From: Streptomyces vietnamensis
GTDB taxonomy: Bacteria; Actinomycetota; Actinomycetes; Streptomycetales; Streptomycetaceae
Length of the DNA stretch: 64,000 nt
NCBI RefSeq assembly: GCF_000830005.1
Contig: NZ_CP010407.1
Location: 7,886,001-7,950,000, forward strand
Reading direction: 5' to 3'
Shown here: positions 42,539 to 50,820 of the stretch, piece after piece
Numbering within the stretch: position 1 is the stretch's first letter
Layout of the letters: the number at the start of each line of letters is the position of its first letter
Made by a program: the position numbers and the translations under genes
The notes under the pieces: generated by a model
The model's database searches: none
What the model saw: only the letters and a program-made list of their open reading frames with translations
Told to the model about the DNA's origin: nothing

Positions 42539-43314
42539 CGCTCCTCCTCCCGCTTGCGGGCCTGGCGGCGGGTGACGGCGCTTTCGGTGGCCCCGGTGAT
42601 GGCGGAGATGATCTCCTCGGTGGTCGTGGAGCGCTTGTCGAAGAAGCCGTTGTTCCGTCCCAGGCGCATGACGGCGATGCGGTCGGCGACCGCCATCACG
42701 TCCACCATGTTGTGGCTGATCAGGATGGTGCCGAGCCCGTGGTCACGGAGCCGCTCGACCAGGTCGAGGACCTCGGCGGTCTGCTCCACGCCCAGGGCGG
42801 CGGTGGGCTCGTCCAGGATGACGACCTTCGGCTCGCCGATCAGGGAGCGGGCGATCGCCACGGTCTGCCGCTGGCCGCCCGAGAGGGAGGCGATCGGGAT
42901 CCTGACGCTGGGGATCCGAATGGAGAGGGTGTGGAGGAGCTCGCGCGAACGCTGCTCCATCCTGACCTCGTCCAGGACGCCGAAGCGGCGCAGCTCGCGG
43001 CCGAGGAACAGATTGCCGACCACGTCCAGGTTGTCGCACAGGGCGAGGTCCTGGTAGACGGTGGCGATGCCGAGGTTCTGGGCGTCGTGGGGCCGGTTGA
43101 TGCTGACCGGCCGGCCCTGCCATTCGATGACGCCCTCGTCGGGTGGGTTCACTCCGGCGATCGACTTGACGGCGGTGGACTTGCCGGCGCCGTTGTCGCC
43201 GACGAGGGCGACGACCTCGCCGGCGTGGACCTCGAGATCGAAGTCCTTCAACGCCTGGACCGCGCCGAACCGTTTGGAGATCCCCCGCAGGGTGAGCACG
43301 GGTGGCTCCGGCAA
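42535..43314 (-). CDS. Sugar ABC ATPase, single-domain (XylG-like)
   Basis: A 259-residue ATPase with Walker A GDNGAGKST, Q-loop TVYQD, signature LSGGQRQ, Walker B VVILDEPTAALG and the switch His (ISHN). In the E. coli type RbsA/XylG the ATPase is a fused tandem of about 500 residues; here it is one domain, as in many actinobacterial xylose systems, so it should act as a homodimer. The TTG at 43314 is supported by GGAGG upstream. The last 30 residues are Arg/Lys/Glu-rich. Confidence 0.92.
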   Translation of the reverse strand: MPEPPVLTLRGISKRFGAVQALKDFDLEVHAGEVVALVGDNGAGKSTAVKSIAGVNPPDEGVIEWQGRPVSINRPHDAQNLGIATVYQDLALCDNLDVVGNLFLGRELRRFGVLDEVRMEQRSRELLHTLSIRIPSVRIPIASLSGGQRQTVAIARSLIGEPKVVILDEPTAALGVEQTAEVLDLVERLRDHGLGTILISHNMVDVMAVADRIAVMRLGRNNGFFDKRSTTTEEIISAITGATESAVTRRQARKREEER

Positions 43315-43380
43315 GGGAACCGCCTCCTCCGCTGCCGTGGACCGCTCCGCGGCTTTTCGGGACCGGCTCTTGGGGACCGG

Positions 43381-44469
43381 CTATTCGAGACCGGCGTCCT
43401 TGCAGGCCGCCGCATAGGTCGGAGTGCAGATCTCCTGGACCGTGTACAGCCCGTCCTTGACGACGGTGTCCTTGATGTTGTCCTTGTTCACCACGATCGG
43501 GTTGAGCAGCTGGGCCGCGACCTTGCGGTCGCCGTCGCTGGTGACGGTGGTGGGTACCAGGTCGGACGACAGCTTCTTGCCCTCGGCCAGGTTGACGGCC
43601 ATAGTGGCGGCGATGTCGGCCTCCGGCTTGTACGGCTTCTCGACGGTGAAGGTCTGAGTGCCGATCAGGATGCGCTGGATCGCGTCGAGTTGGGCGTCCT
43701 GGCCGGACAGGGGCACGTTGATGCCGGCCGCCTTGAGGGCCGTCGCGATACCGGCGGCCAGTCCGTCGTTGGCCGAGTAGACACCGACGATCTTGTCCTT
43801 GCCGAGGGAGCTGATGGCGCCGGACATCTGCTGGTTGGCGTTGTTCGGGTCCCAGTTGGGAGTGTCGTACTCCTTGCCGATCTTCACCTTGCCGTCGAGG
43901 ACGGAGTGGGCGCCGGCCTTGAACTGGCCCGCGTTCGGGTCCGTCGGCGACCCGTTGTGCATCACGATCACGCCGCTCTTGGCCTTGTCGCCGAGCGCGG
44001 CGAGCAGCGCCTTGCCCTGCAGCTCGCCGACCTTGTGGTTGTCGTACGAGACATAGGCGTCGACGGGGCCCTGCGCGAGGCGGTCGTACGCGACGACCTT
44101 GACGCCCGCGTCATGGGCCTTCTGGACGGAGGACTGGATGGACTTGGCGTCCACGGCATCGAGGATGAGGACCTTGTCGCCCTTGGCGAGCGCGGTGTTG
44201 ACCTGCTGTTGCTGGGTCGTGGCGCTCTCCGCGGCGTTGTAGTAGTCGATCTGGGCGTTGGGCGCCAGCTCCTTGATCTTCTGCTCGATGTAGGGCCGGT
44301 CGAACTTCTCGTACCGCGTGGTCTTGCTCTCCGGCAGCAGCAGCCCGATCTTGACGTCCCCCTGTTTCTCGCTTCCCGCGCCCAGGGCCGACGCGCTCGT
44401 CGCCACCACTCCCAGGGAGAGGGCCGCGGCTCCGGCCAGGGCTATCGCGCTCCGCAATGTGCGAGTCAT
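43381..44469 (-). CDS. Xylose/ribose-type sugar-binding protein (XylF-like)
   Basis: A 362-residue periplasmic-binding-type protein with a Sec signal (MTRTLRSAIALAGAAALSLGVVATSASA) and the family-4 fold: KIGLLLPESKTTRYEKFDRPYIEQKIKEL, LILDAVDAKSIQSSVQKAHDAGVKVVAYDRLAQG, VGVYSANDGLAAGIATALKAAGI and VPLSGQDAQLDAIQRILIGTQTFTVEKPY. This order and length match XylF proteins, although the signal ends ASA rather than in a lipobox. GGAAGGAG precedes the ATG. The ATPase and permease genes follow, so this is the first gene of the importer. Confidence 0.92.
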   Translation of the reverse strand: MTRTLRSAIALAGAAALSLGVVATSASALGAGSEKQGDVKIGLLLPESKTTRYEKFDRPYIEQKIKELAPNAQIDYYNAAESATTQQQQVNTALAKGDKVLILDAVDAKSIQSSVQKAHDAGVKVVAYDRLAQGPVDAYVSYDNHKVGELQGKALLAALGDKAKSGVIVMHNGSPTDPNAGQFKAGAHSVLDGKVKIGKEYDTPNWDPNNANQQMSGAISSLGKDKIVGVYSANDGLAAGIATALKAAGINVPLSGQDAQLDAIQRILIGTQTFTVEKPYKPEADIAATMAVNLAEGKKLSSDLVPTTVTSDGDRKVAAQLLNPIVVNKDNIKDTVVKDGLYTVQEICTPTYAAACKDAGLE

Positions 44470-44715
44470 GGGTGGCTCCTTCCGTACGCCCCCTCTCCCT
44501 CACCTCGTGAGCGCGGGAACGAGGATGTACATATGGCCTCTCTATCGACATTAGCCGCAACCTGGGGACCGGCAAGCGGGTGAAGGGCGGTGCGGGCCGT
44601 CGGGGCGAGGCTGGCGGGAGACCGCCCGGAGTGGGAGGATTTGTGTGAAGCGACAACGAGTCCGCGCCGGCGCATCCGCTTCCGGCGGGGTCTCCCGTCG
44701 AACGAAGAAGGCGAC

Positions 44716-45168
44716 ATGCCTGCCATCACGGAAACCATCGACATCTCCCGCAAGCCCGCGGAGGTCTTCTCCTACGTGACCGACCCGACGCATCTGCCCG
44801 AGTGGCAGGAGAGCGCCGTCTCGGTGCGGAAGATCGGCGACGCCCCCCTCGCGGTCGGCTCCAAGGTCGCCGTCACGCGGCGGCTCGGCAAGCGGGAGTT
44901 CACCTCGACCATGCAGGTCATCGAACTGGAGCCGCCGAGGCACTGGCACGTGCACGGCATCGACGGCCCCGTGCGCGGCGACATCCAGGGCACCATCGAG
45001 CCGCTGGACGACGGCGAGCGCTCCCGCCTGACGCTCTCCCTCGACTTCGAGGGGCACGGCATCGGCAAGGCCCTCGTCCCCCTCGTCGTCCGCCCGCACG
45101 TGCGGAAGGAGATGCCGAGGGACGAAATGATCCTCAAGGGCATCCTGGAGAGCGGCTCGACCGCCTGA
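44716..45168 (+). CDS. SRPBCC-family (polyketide cyclase/Bet v1-like) protein
   Basis: A 150-residue single-domain protein with the START/Bet v1 pattern: TETIDISRKPAEVFSYVTDPTHLPEWQESAVSVRKIGDAPLAVGSKVAV at the N terminus and the C-terminal helix near LVVRPHVRKEMPRDEMILKGILESG. These proteins bind hydrophobic ligands in a helix-grip fold, and some are cyclases or hydrolases. The ATG follows GAAGAAGG. It is divergent from the sugar importer and convergent with the Lrp/AsnC gene. No ligand is evident. Confidence 0.85.
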   Translation: MPAITETIDISRKPAEVFSYVTDPTHLPEWQESAVSVRKIGDAPLAVGSKVAVTRRLGKREFTSTMQVIELEPPRHWHVHGIDGPVRGDIQGTIEPLDDGERSRLTLSLDFEGHGIGKALVPLVVRPHVRKEMPRDEMILKGILESGSTA

Positions 45169-45185
45169 CGCGGGACGACGGGACG

Positions 45186-45644
45186 TCAGCCTGTGGAGAC
45201 CGGCCGCTCGAAGAAGGTCTCCAGGGACACCGTCGCCTGCGTGCCGCTCACACCGTCGATCGCGTACAACCGGCGCAGCACGTCCTGGAGTTGGACCGTG
45301 GTCGCGGTCCGCACCTTCACCAGGACCGAGGCGCTGCCGGCGATGACGTGCGCCTCCTGGATCTCGGGGATCGCGGCGAACTCCGCCGCCGAATCCCCGA
45401 TCCAGGAGGACGAGTCGACCATGACGAACGCCAGTACGTCCTGTCCGAGCGCCGAGGGATCGACGTCCACGGTGGTGCGGCGGATGACGCCGCGCTCCCG
45501 CAACTTCCGCACCCGCTCGTGCGCCGCGCCCGCCGACAGACCGACCGCCTTGCCCAGCACCGTGTAAGCCTGTGTGGCGTCCCGCTGGAGCTCGGCGAGC
45601 AGTGCCCGGTCGATGGCGTCCAGAGTCCCCTCCGTCATTCCCAT
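45186..45644 (-). CDS. Lrp/AsnC-family regulator
   Basis: A 152-residue regulator. The N-terminal winged helix (DAIDRALLAELQRDATQAYTVLGKAVGLSAGAAHERVRKLRERGVI) is followed by the RAM/ACT-like domain (LAFVMVDSSSWIGDSAAEFAAIPEIQEAHVIAGSASVLVKVRTATTVQLQDVL... VSLETFFER), which usually binds amino acids. The ATG at 45644 lies 14 bp downstream of the TrpRS stop on the same strand, so it is likely cotranscribed with the auxiliary TrpRS and may sense an amino acid such as tryptophan; the ligand is inferred only from context. Confidence 0.9.
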   Translation of the reverse strand: MGMTEGTLDAIDRALLAELQRDATQAYTVLGKAVGLSAGAAHERVRKLRERGVIRRTTVDVDPSALGQDVLAFVMVDSSSWIGDSAAEFAAIPEIQEAHVIAGSASVLVKVRTATTVQLQDVLRRLYAIDGVSGTQATVSLETFFERPVSTG

Positions 45645-45658
45645 GCCGGAAACATACG

Positions 45659-46768
45659 TCAGTAGTGATTCCTCATCGCCGTGCGCACCTCGGCGAGGGT
45701 CACGTCGGCCACCGCCCGGGCCCGCTCGTTCCCCTCGCGCAGGACCCGGCGCAGGTACCCGCGGTCCCGTGCGTACTCCGCACGGCGGGCCCGGATCGGC
45801 GCCAGGTACTCGTTGACCGACTCCGCCACCGTCCGCTTCAGCACGGCCGACCCCGCGGAGCCGATGTCGGCGGCGACCTCCTCGGGGGTACGGCCCTGAC
45901 AGAGGGCCGCGAGCAGCAGGAGGGACGACACCTCGGGGCGGCCGACCGGGTCGTAGGAGATGTGGCGCTCGGAGTCGGTCTTCGCGCCCTTGATCAGCCG
46001 GGCGGTCTCGTCGGCGTCGGCGGCCAGGCTGATGGCGTTGCCCCGGCTCTTGCTCATCTTGGTGCCGTCCGTGCCGAGCAGCAGCGGCGCCTCGGACAGC
46101 AGGGCGTCCGGCTCGGGGAAGACGGCGGTGCCGTTGCCGTAGCGTTCGTTGAACCGGCGGGCGACGGTCCGGGTGATCTCCAGGTGCGGCAGCTGGTCCT
46201 GGCCGACGGGAACGAGATCGGCCTTGCAGAACAGGATGTCGGCGGCCTGGTGGACGGGATAGGTGAACATCAGGCCGCTGACGGCGGACTGCCCGGAGTG
46301 GGCGATCTCGTCCTTGACGGTGGGGTTGCGGTTCAGCTCGGCCACGGACACCAGGCTGAGGAAGGGCAGCAGCAGCTGGTTCAGGGCGGGGACGGCACTG
46401 TGGGTGAAGACCGTGCTGCGCTCCGGATCCACGCCGATGGCGAGGTGGTCGAGCACCAGCTCCTCGACGCGCTCGGCGAGGTGGTCCGCCACGTCGCGGT
46501 CGGTCAGGACCTGGTAGTCCGCGATGATCACGAACAGCTCCACCCCGAGGTCCTGGAGCCGCACCCGGTTGTGCAGGGTGCCGAAGTAGTGCCCCAGGTG
46601 CAGCCGCCCGGTGGGCCGGTCCCCGGTCAGTACGCGGAACCTCCCCGGCTCCTCGAGGATCTGCTCCTCCAGGACCGCGCTGCGTGCCTTGGCGGCGGAC
46701 GTCCCGAGCGCGTCGACGGAGGGGGCGGTGGTGGCGGGGGCGGGGGCGGTGGTGGTGAGGGTGCTCAT
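45659..46768 (-). CDS. trpS: Auxiliary tryptophanyl-tRNA synthetase
   Basis: A 369-residue class I synthetase. PTGRLHLGHY at residues 52-61 is the HIGH-type motif and GTDGTKMSKSRGN is the KMSKS loop, and VFTHSAVPALNQLLLPFLSLVSVAELNRNP is TrpRS-typical. The gene is preceded by a leader peptide with two adjacent Trp codons and a terminator hairpin. That regulatory layout matches the auxiliary, indolmycin-resistant TrpRS1 genes of streptomycetes, which are induced by ribosome-mediated attenuation when charged tRNA-Trp is scarce. The housekeeping TrpRS should be elsewhere. The ATG at 46768 starts MSTLTTTAP. Confidence 0.92.
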   Translation of the reverse strand: MSTLTTTAPAPATTAPSVDALGTSAAKARSAVLEEQILEEPGRFRVLTGDRPTGRLHLGHYFGTLHNRVRLQDLGVELFVIIADYQVLTDRDVADHLAERVEELVLDHLAIGVDPERSTVFTHSAVPALNQLLLPFLSLVSVAELNRNPTVKDEIAHSGQSAVSGLMFTYPVHQAADILFCKADLVPVGQDQLPHLEITRTVARRFNERYGNGTAVFPEPDALLSEAPLLLGTDGTKMSKSRGNAISLAADADETARLIKGAKTDSERHISYDPVGRPEVSSLLLLAALCQGRTPEEVAADIGSAGSAVLKRTVAESVNEYLAPIRARRAEYARDRGYLRRVLREGNERARAVADVTLAEVRTAMRNHY

Positions 46769-46834
46769 GGGTTCTCCCGGTGTGGGTCGGCGGCGCCGTC
46801 GGGACGACAGGACCCATGAGCCAGGGAACGCAAA

Positions 46835-46856
46835 GGGCCGTTCGTCCGAACGGCCC
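46835..46856 (-). terminator. Attenuator hairpin upstream of trpS
   Basis: GGGCCGTTCG pairs perfectly with CGAACGGCCC over a two-base centre, followed on the minus strand by TTTG. It lies between the leader peptide stop and the trpS start and would form when the ribosome does not stall at the Trp codons. Confidence 0.85.
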
Positions 46857-46881
46857 GGTCGTGCGCGAGTAGTGGCCGCTC

Positions 46882-46923
46882 CTAGGAGGAGCGCCACCAG
46901 CTGAGGCACGACGACAGATGCAT
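46882..46923 (-). CDS. trpS leader peptide (Trp-Trp), 13 residues
   Basis: A short frame on the minus strand codes for MHLSSCLSWWRSS, with two adjacent TGG codons five and four codons before the TAG stop. TATGCT lies six bases upstream of the ATG and could be a -10 box, in which case the message would be leaderless, starting at the AUG. Stalling at the Trp codons would free an antiterminator and prevent the downstream attenuator hairpin. It is too short for gene finders. Confidence 0.85.
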   Translation of the reverse strand: MHLSSCLSWWRSS

Positions 46924-46991
46924 GGACCCAGCATAGCGCCCCGTGACCGGAAAACCACGGGGCGCCGTCGAGCAGGACGCGCGGAGAGCGG

Positions 46992-48236
46992 TCAGGACAG
47001 CAGGACCGGGAGGTCGAAGAGGTCGTTCTGGGTGACGACCGGCTTGTTGCGGAGCTCCTCGCGGGGGACCGCCAGACGCAGCTGCGGGAAGCGCTCGTAC
47101 AGGGCGGGCAGCGCCACCGAGGCCTCCAGGCGGGATAGCGCCGCGCCCGGGCACACGTGCGGGCCGTGACCGAAGGAGATGTGCCGGTTCGGCGTCCGGG
47201 TCACGTCGAACTCGCCCGCCGTCGGACCGTGCTGCTCCTCGTCCCGGCCGATCGCGCCGAACGACACGATCAGCGCCTCGCCCTTCGGCAGCACCCGGTC
47301 GCCGACCTCGATGTCCTCGGTGGCGAAGCGGATCAGCACGTGCGAGGTGGGCGTCGACCAGCGCAGGGTCTCCTCGATCACGTTCTCCCACGGCACCTCG
47401 CCCTTGAGCACCAGGGCACGCTGCTCGGGGTGGGTCTCCAGGGCGACGACGGCGTTCACGATCAGGCTGATCGTCGTCTCGTGCCCGGCCGCCACCATCA
47501 GCTGGAGGGTGTTGGTGATCTCCTCCGTGGTCAGCCGGTCGCCGCCCTCCGACGCCTCGATCAGCGCGCTCGTCAGGTCGTCGCCGGGCTTCTCCGTCTT
47601 GCCCGCCACGATCCCCGCGAACAGCGCACCCAGGTCCGCCATCATCTGCGGCACCTCCTCGGGCGGCGTCTGCGTCGAGAAGAACTTGTCGAACAGCGCC
47701 TTCATCCGCGGGTGGTCGGCCGGGTCGACACCCATCAGCTCGCCCACCACGTTCATCGGCAGCGGGTACGCGAACTCCGCCTTGAGGTCCACGACCTCAC
47801 CGGCCGGGAGCCCGGCCAGCCGGTCGAGCATCCCCTCGGTCAGCGACTCGATGCCCGCGCGCAGCCGCTCCACCCGGCGCGCCGTCAGCGCCTGCGCGAC
47901 CAGCGTCCGCAGCCGCCGGTGCTCCTCGCCGTCGACGGTCAGCATCGACCGGCCGGGGTTCGCGAGACCGATCAGCGGCCAGTCCAGGGGTATCTCGCCG
48001 CGCTGCCACGCACCCCACACGTCGATGTCCTTGACGAGACGGGCGTCGGTGAGCAGCTTGCGCGCCTCGGCGTGCCGGGTGACGGCCCAGCAGGGCACCC
48101 CGCCGGGCAGGACGACACGGGCCAGCGGCCCGGCCTCGCGCAGCCGGGCGCTCTCGCCGTCGAGATCGGCGACGAAGGGGTCCAGGGTGATCACGGCGGC
48201 GTCGGATCCGGCGGTGTGGTCGTACGGGCAGCTCAT
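46992..48236 (-). CDS. Cytochrome P450 (CYP154-like) of conservon
   Basis: A 414-residue P450 with a complete set of motifs: the oxygen-binding AGHETT, the ExxR motif in VIEETLRW, and the heme-thiolate loop FGHGPHVCPG. Streptomyces conservons often end with a CYP157 followed by a CYP154; CYP154 members hydroxylate a range of steroids, fatty acids and aromatic compounds. The ATG at 48236 overlaps the stop of the preceding P450 as ATGA, so the two are translationally coupled and the gene is the last of the cvn operon. No ferredoxin is encoded beside it. Confidence 0.93.
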   Translation of the reverse strand: MSCPYDHTAGSDAAVITLDPFVADLDGESARLREAGPLARVVLPGGVPCWAVTRHAEARKLLTDARLVKDIDVWGAWQRGEIPLDWPLIGLANPGRSMLTVDGEEHRRLRTLVAQALTARRVERLRAGIESLTEGMLDRLAGLPAGEVVDLKAEFAYPLPMNVVGELMGVDPADHPRMKALFDKFFSTQTPPEEVPQMMADLGALFAGIVAGKTEKPGDDLTSALIEASEGGDRLTTEEITNTLQLMVAAGHETTISLIVNAVVALETHPEQRALVLKGEVPWENVIEETLRWSTPTSHVLIRFATEDIEVGDRVLPKGEALIVSFGAIGRDEEQHGPTAGEFDVTRTPNRHISFGHGPHVCPGAALSRLEASVALPALYERFPQLRLAVPREELRNKPVVTQNDLFDLPVLLS

Positions 48237-49462
48237 CCGAGGGCTCCAAGGGCGGGGGTCGGGGTGTACGTCACGGGCAGCGCGGAAAGGCCGCGCAGCC
48301 AGGGGGAGGGGCGGCGGGCGAGGGCGCCCTCGGCGACCGCGAGGTCCACGTCCGGCAGCCGGTCGAGCAGCACCTCGATGCCGGTACGGGCGATGGTCTC
48401 GGCGACCTCCTGAGCGGGGAACGGGCAGCGGTGCTCGCCGTGGCCGAAGGAGAGGTGCGCGTTGTTGCCGCCGGTGAACGCACCGGCGTCGGTGCGCACG
48501 TGCGGGTCGGAGTTGGCGGCGGCCAGGCCGAGCAGCAGCAGGTCGCCCCGGCCGATCCGCCGCCCGCCGAGGTGGGTGTCCCGCGAGGCCCACCGGCCGG
48601 CCACGTTCTGGGTCGGGGTGTCCTCCCACAGGACCTCGTTCATCGCCTCGCCGACGCTGTGCCGGCCGCCGGCGAGCGAGGCCGCGAACCGGTCGTCGGT
48701 GAGCATCAGGCGCAGCGAGTTGCCGATCCAGTCGGCGGTCGGCTGGTGGCCCGCGGCCATCATCACCATGAGGTCCTGGGCGACCTCCTCCAGCGTGAAC
48801 CCGGCCGTGTTGGCGAGCATCCGGGAGGCCACGTCGTCGCCCGGCGCCTCGGCCTTGGCGGCGAGCAGCGCGAACATCGACCCGGCCAGGTGGCGCTGGC
48901 CCTCGAGCGCGCCCTCCTGGCCGTTGATCATGTCGTTCATGGCGGTGACGAGGCCGGGGCCCTGCTCGTCGGAGAAGCCGTAGCAGCTGGCGAGGACCCG
49001 TACCGGCAGCAGCATCGCGTACTCGGCGATGATGTCGCAGGAACCCTTGCCGCACAGCGCGTCGATGAGCTCGTCGGCGAAGCGCTCGGCACGCTCCTTC
49101 AGGACGAACGGGTCGATCGCCTCCAGCGCGTCGGAGACGACCCCGGCCCGCTCTCGGTGCCGCTCGCCGACGGTGTAGAGGATGGACGGCTGCTTGCGGC
49201 CGATCATGGGCAGCAGCGGCCAGTCCGCCGGGATGCCGTCCCACTGGTTCCACAGCTCGGAGTCGCGCGAGAAGAGGACCGGATCGCTGGTGACCTGGTG
49301 CAGTTCGCGGTAGCCGAGGACCAGCCAGGCGGGCACGTCCCCGTCGAGCACGACCGGGGCGACGGCCCCGTGCTCGCGTCGTATCTGCCGGTACAGCTCG
49401 GTGGGGTCGGTCTGGAACCGGGGCCCGCTCAGCGGGACCGGCTGGGGCTCGGGGAGGGTCAC
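48233..49462 (-). CDS. Cytochrome P450 (CYP157-like) with altered ExxR motif
   Basis: A 409-residue P450 with the heme loop FGHGEHRCPFPAQ and I-helix AGHQPT in place of the usual AGxxT. Where ExxR is expected the sequence is NEVLWEDTPTQN, so the Arg is replaced by Trp (EVLW). CYP157 proteins of streptomycetes are known to lack the canonical ExxR motif. The Cys loop also has FP instead of the usual G after the Cys. The GTG overlaps the GTPase stop as GTGA. Its function, and whether it is an active oxygenase, are unclear. Confidence 0.9.
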   Translation of the reverse strand: MTLPEPQPVPLSGPRFQTDPTELYRQIRREHGAVAPVVLDGDVPAWLVLGYRELHQVTSDPVLFSRDSELWNQWDGIPADWPLLPMIGRKQPSILYTVGERHRERAGVVSDALEAIDPFVLKERAERFADELIDALCGKGSCDIIAEYAMLLPVRVLASCYGFSDEQGPGLVTAMNDMINGQEGALEGQRHLAGSMFALLAAKAEAPGDDVASRMLANTAGFTLEEVAQDLMVMMAAGHQPTADWIGNSLRLMLTDDRFAASLAGGRHSVGEAMNEVLWEDTPTQNVAGRWASRDTHLGGRRIGRGDLLLLGLAAANSDPHVRTDAGAFTGGNNAHLSFGHGEHRCPFPAQEVAETIARTGIEVLLDRLPDVDLAVAEGALARRPSPWLRGLSALPVTYTPTPALGALG

Positions 49463-50088
49463 GGGGCGGGCTCCGGGATCGGGTGGGGGGTCGGCTGCGA
49501 GGCCGCGGCGACGACGGTCCGCAGGTGTTCCACGAGGGAGATCAGCACCTGCTTGCTGGACTCGCGCGACCGGGCGTCGCAGAAGACCAGCGGGACCTCG
49601 TCGGCGAGGTCGAGGGCCTCGCGGATCTGGGCGGGGGTGTGGGCCGGGCCGCCGAAGTCGTTGCAGGCGACGACGAACGGCGTGCCGTGGTGCTCCAGGC
49701 GGTCGATCGCGTACCAGGAGTCGGCGAGCCGCCGGGTGTCGACGAGGACGACCGCGCCGAGCGTCCCGGAGAACAGCCGGTCCCACAGGAACCAGAACCG
49801 TTCCTGGCCCGGCGCCCCGAACAGGTACAGGACGTTGTGCGCGTCCAGCGAGATCCGGCCGAAGTCGAAGGCGACCGTGGTGGCCGTCTTCGCGGCGACG
49901 CCGACGGTGTCGTCGACGCCCTCGCCGGCCTGGGTCATGGTCTCCTCGGTGTTCAGCGGACGGATCTCGCTGACCGAGCGGACCAGGGTGGTCTTGCCGA
50001 CTCCGAAACCGCCGACGACGACGATCTTCAGTCCGTTGTCGGCGGTGCTGTGCAGGGTCCGGCGCTGTTCAGAGGTTACGGAGTCCAA
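49459..50088 (-). CDS. cvnD: CvnD, Ras-like small GTPase of conservon
   Basis: A 209-residue small GTPase. The P-loop GGFGVGKTT is at the N terminus, then LFGAPGQERF (switch II, with GQE in place of the usual DxxGQ) and CNDFGG in place of NKxD. I chose a TTG start at 50088, within the end of the DUF742 gene (20-bp overlap), with AGGTG upstream; homologous CvnD proteins begin with the same LDSVTSEQRRTLHSTADNGLKI region. CvnD acts with CvnA, B and C as a membrane-associated complex resembling a G-protein-coupled sensor. It is followed by the CYP157 gene. Confidence 0.92.
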   Translation of the reverse strand: MDSVTSEQRRTLHSTADNGLKIVVVGGFGVGKTTLVRSVSEIRPLNTEETMTQAGEGVDDTVGVAAKTATTVAFDFGRISLDAHNVLYLFGAPGQERFWFLWDRLFSGTLGAVVLVDTRRLADSWYAIDRLEHHGTPFVVACNDFGGPAHTPAQIREALDLADEVPLVFCDARSRESSKQVLISLVEHLRTVVAAASQPTPHPIPEPAP

Positions 50089-50422
50089 CGAGCACCTGCT
50101 CCAGGATGTCGTGATCGGGAAGGCGGTACGAGGCACGGGGGTGCCGTGCGCTGATCCGGCCGGTGTCGTGCAGGTCGGCGAGGAGGATCCGCGTGATCGA
50201 CACCGGCAGACCGAGCCCCGCCGCCACCTCCACCACCGCCGTGGGGAGACGGCACATGCGCAGGATCGCGGCGTGCTCGGACTGCATGCCGGCGACCGGA
50301 TCGCTCTCGGAGACGACGAGCGTCACCAGGTCGAAGGCGTCGGACCCGGCGCGGCTGCGGCCGCCGGTCAGGGTGTAGAGCCGGTCGGGTGAGTCGTCCC
50401 GGCCCGGCCTGCCGCGGCTCAT
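50069..50422 (-). CDS. cvnC: CvnC, DUF742 protein of conservon
   Basis: A 117-residue DUF742 protein with RLYTLTGGRSRAGSDAFDLVTLVV, LRMCRLPTAVVEVAAGLGLPVSITRILLADLHDTGRI and the closing HDILEQVLVGLRNL. This is the standard CvnC pattern, with a winged-helix-like middle part. It overlaps CvnB (ATGA) and the CvnD start, so the order A-B-C-D is translationally coupled. CvnC is thought to be the interaction partner between the roadblock protein and the GTPase. Confidence 0.93.
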   Translation of the reverse strand: MSRGRPGRDDSPDRLYTLTGGRSRAGSDAFDLVTLVVSESDPVAGMQSEHAAILRMCRLPTAVVEVAAGLGLPVSITRILLADLHDTGRISARHPRASYRLPDHDILEQVLVGLRNL

Positions 50423-50820
50423 CCCCGGGGCCTCGCGACCAGGTGCTCGCCCAACTGCTCCACCAGCTCGGACATGTTGTGGCCCACGAGCCCGGCGTCG
50501 GCGTCCTCGTCGGCGACCAGCGCGAGGTGGGCGCCCTCGCCCGCCTCCACGATGAACAGGATGCCGCCGTAGAACTCGGCCATCGCGGAGCGCACCCCGC
50601 CCGTGCCGTCGCCGAACTCCACGGAGGCGCCGTGCGACAGGCTCTGGATGCCGGCGGCGATCGCGGCGAGCTGGTCGGCCTGGTCGACGGAGAGCTCGGG
50701 GGTACGGCAGAGCTTGAGCCCGTCCCGGGAGAGCACCAGGGCGTGACGGGTGCCCGGGGTGCGTTCGAGCAGGCCCTCCAGGAGCCAGCTGAGCTTGTCG
50801 TCGGTGGTGGTGCCGGTCAT
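50419..50820 (-). CDS. cvnB: CvnB, roadblock/LC7 protein of conservon
   Basis: A 133-residue roadblock/LC7-family protein with LSWLLEGLLERTPGTRHALVLSRDGLKLCRTPELSVDQADQLAAIAAGIQSLS and the C-terminal EDADAGLVGHNMSELVEQLGEHLV. Roadblock proteins commonly act as GTPase-activating or scaffold proteins for the neighbouring small GTPase. The ATG overlaps the CvnA stop (ATGA). Length and context are as usual for a conservon. Confidence 0.93.
   Translation of the reverse strand: MTGTTTDDKLSWLLEGLLERTPGTRHALVLSRDGLKLCRTPELSVDQADQLAAIAAGIQSLSHGASVEFGDGTGGVRSAMAEFYGGILFIVEAGEGAHLALVADEDADAGLVGHNMSELVEQLGEHLVARPRG

Noticed and set aside
46882..47391. 169-residue frame overlapping the trpS leader and the CYP154 end
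   Set aside because: Arg/Gly-rich shadow without a ribosome site; the short leader peptide and the P450 explain the region.
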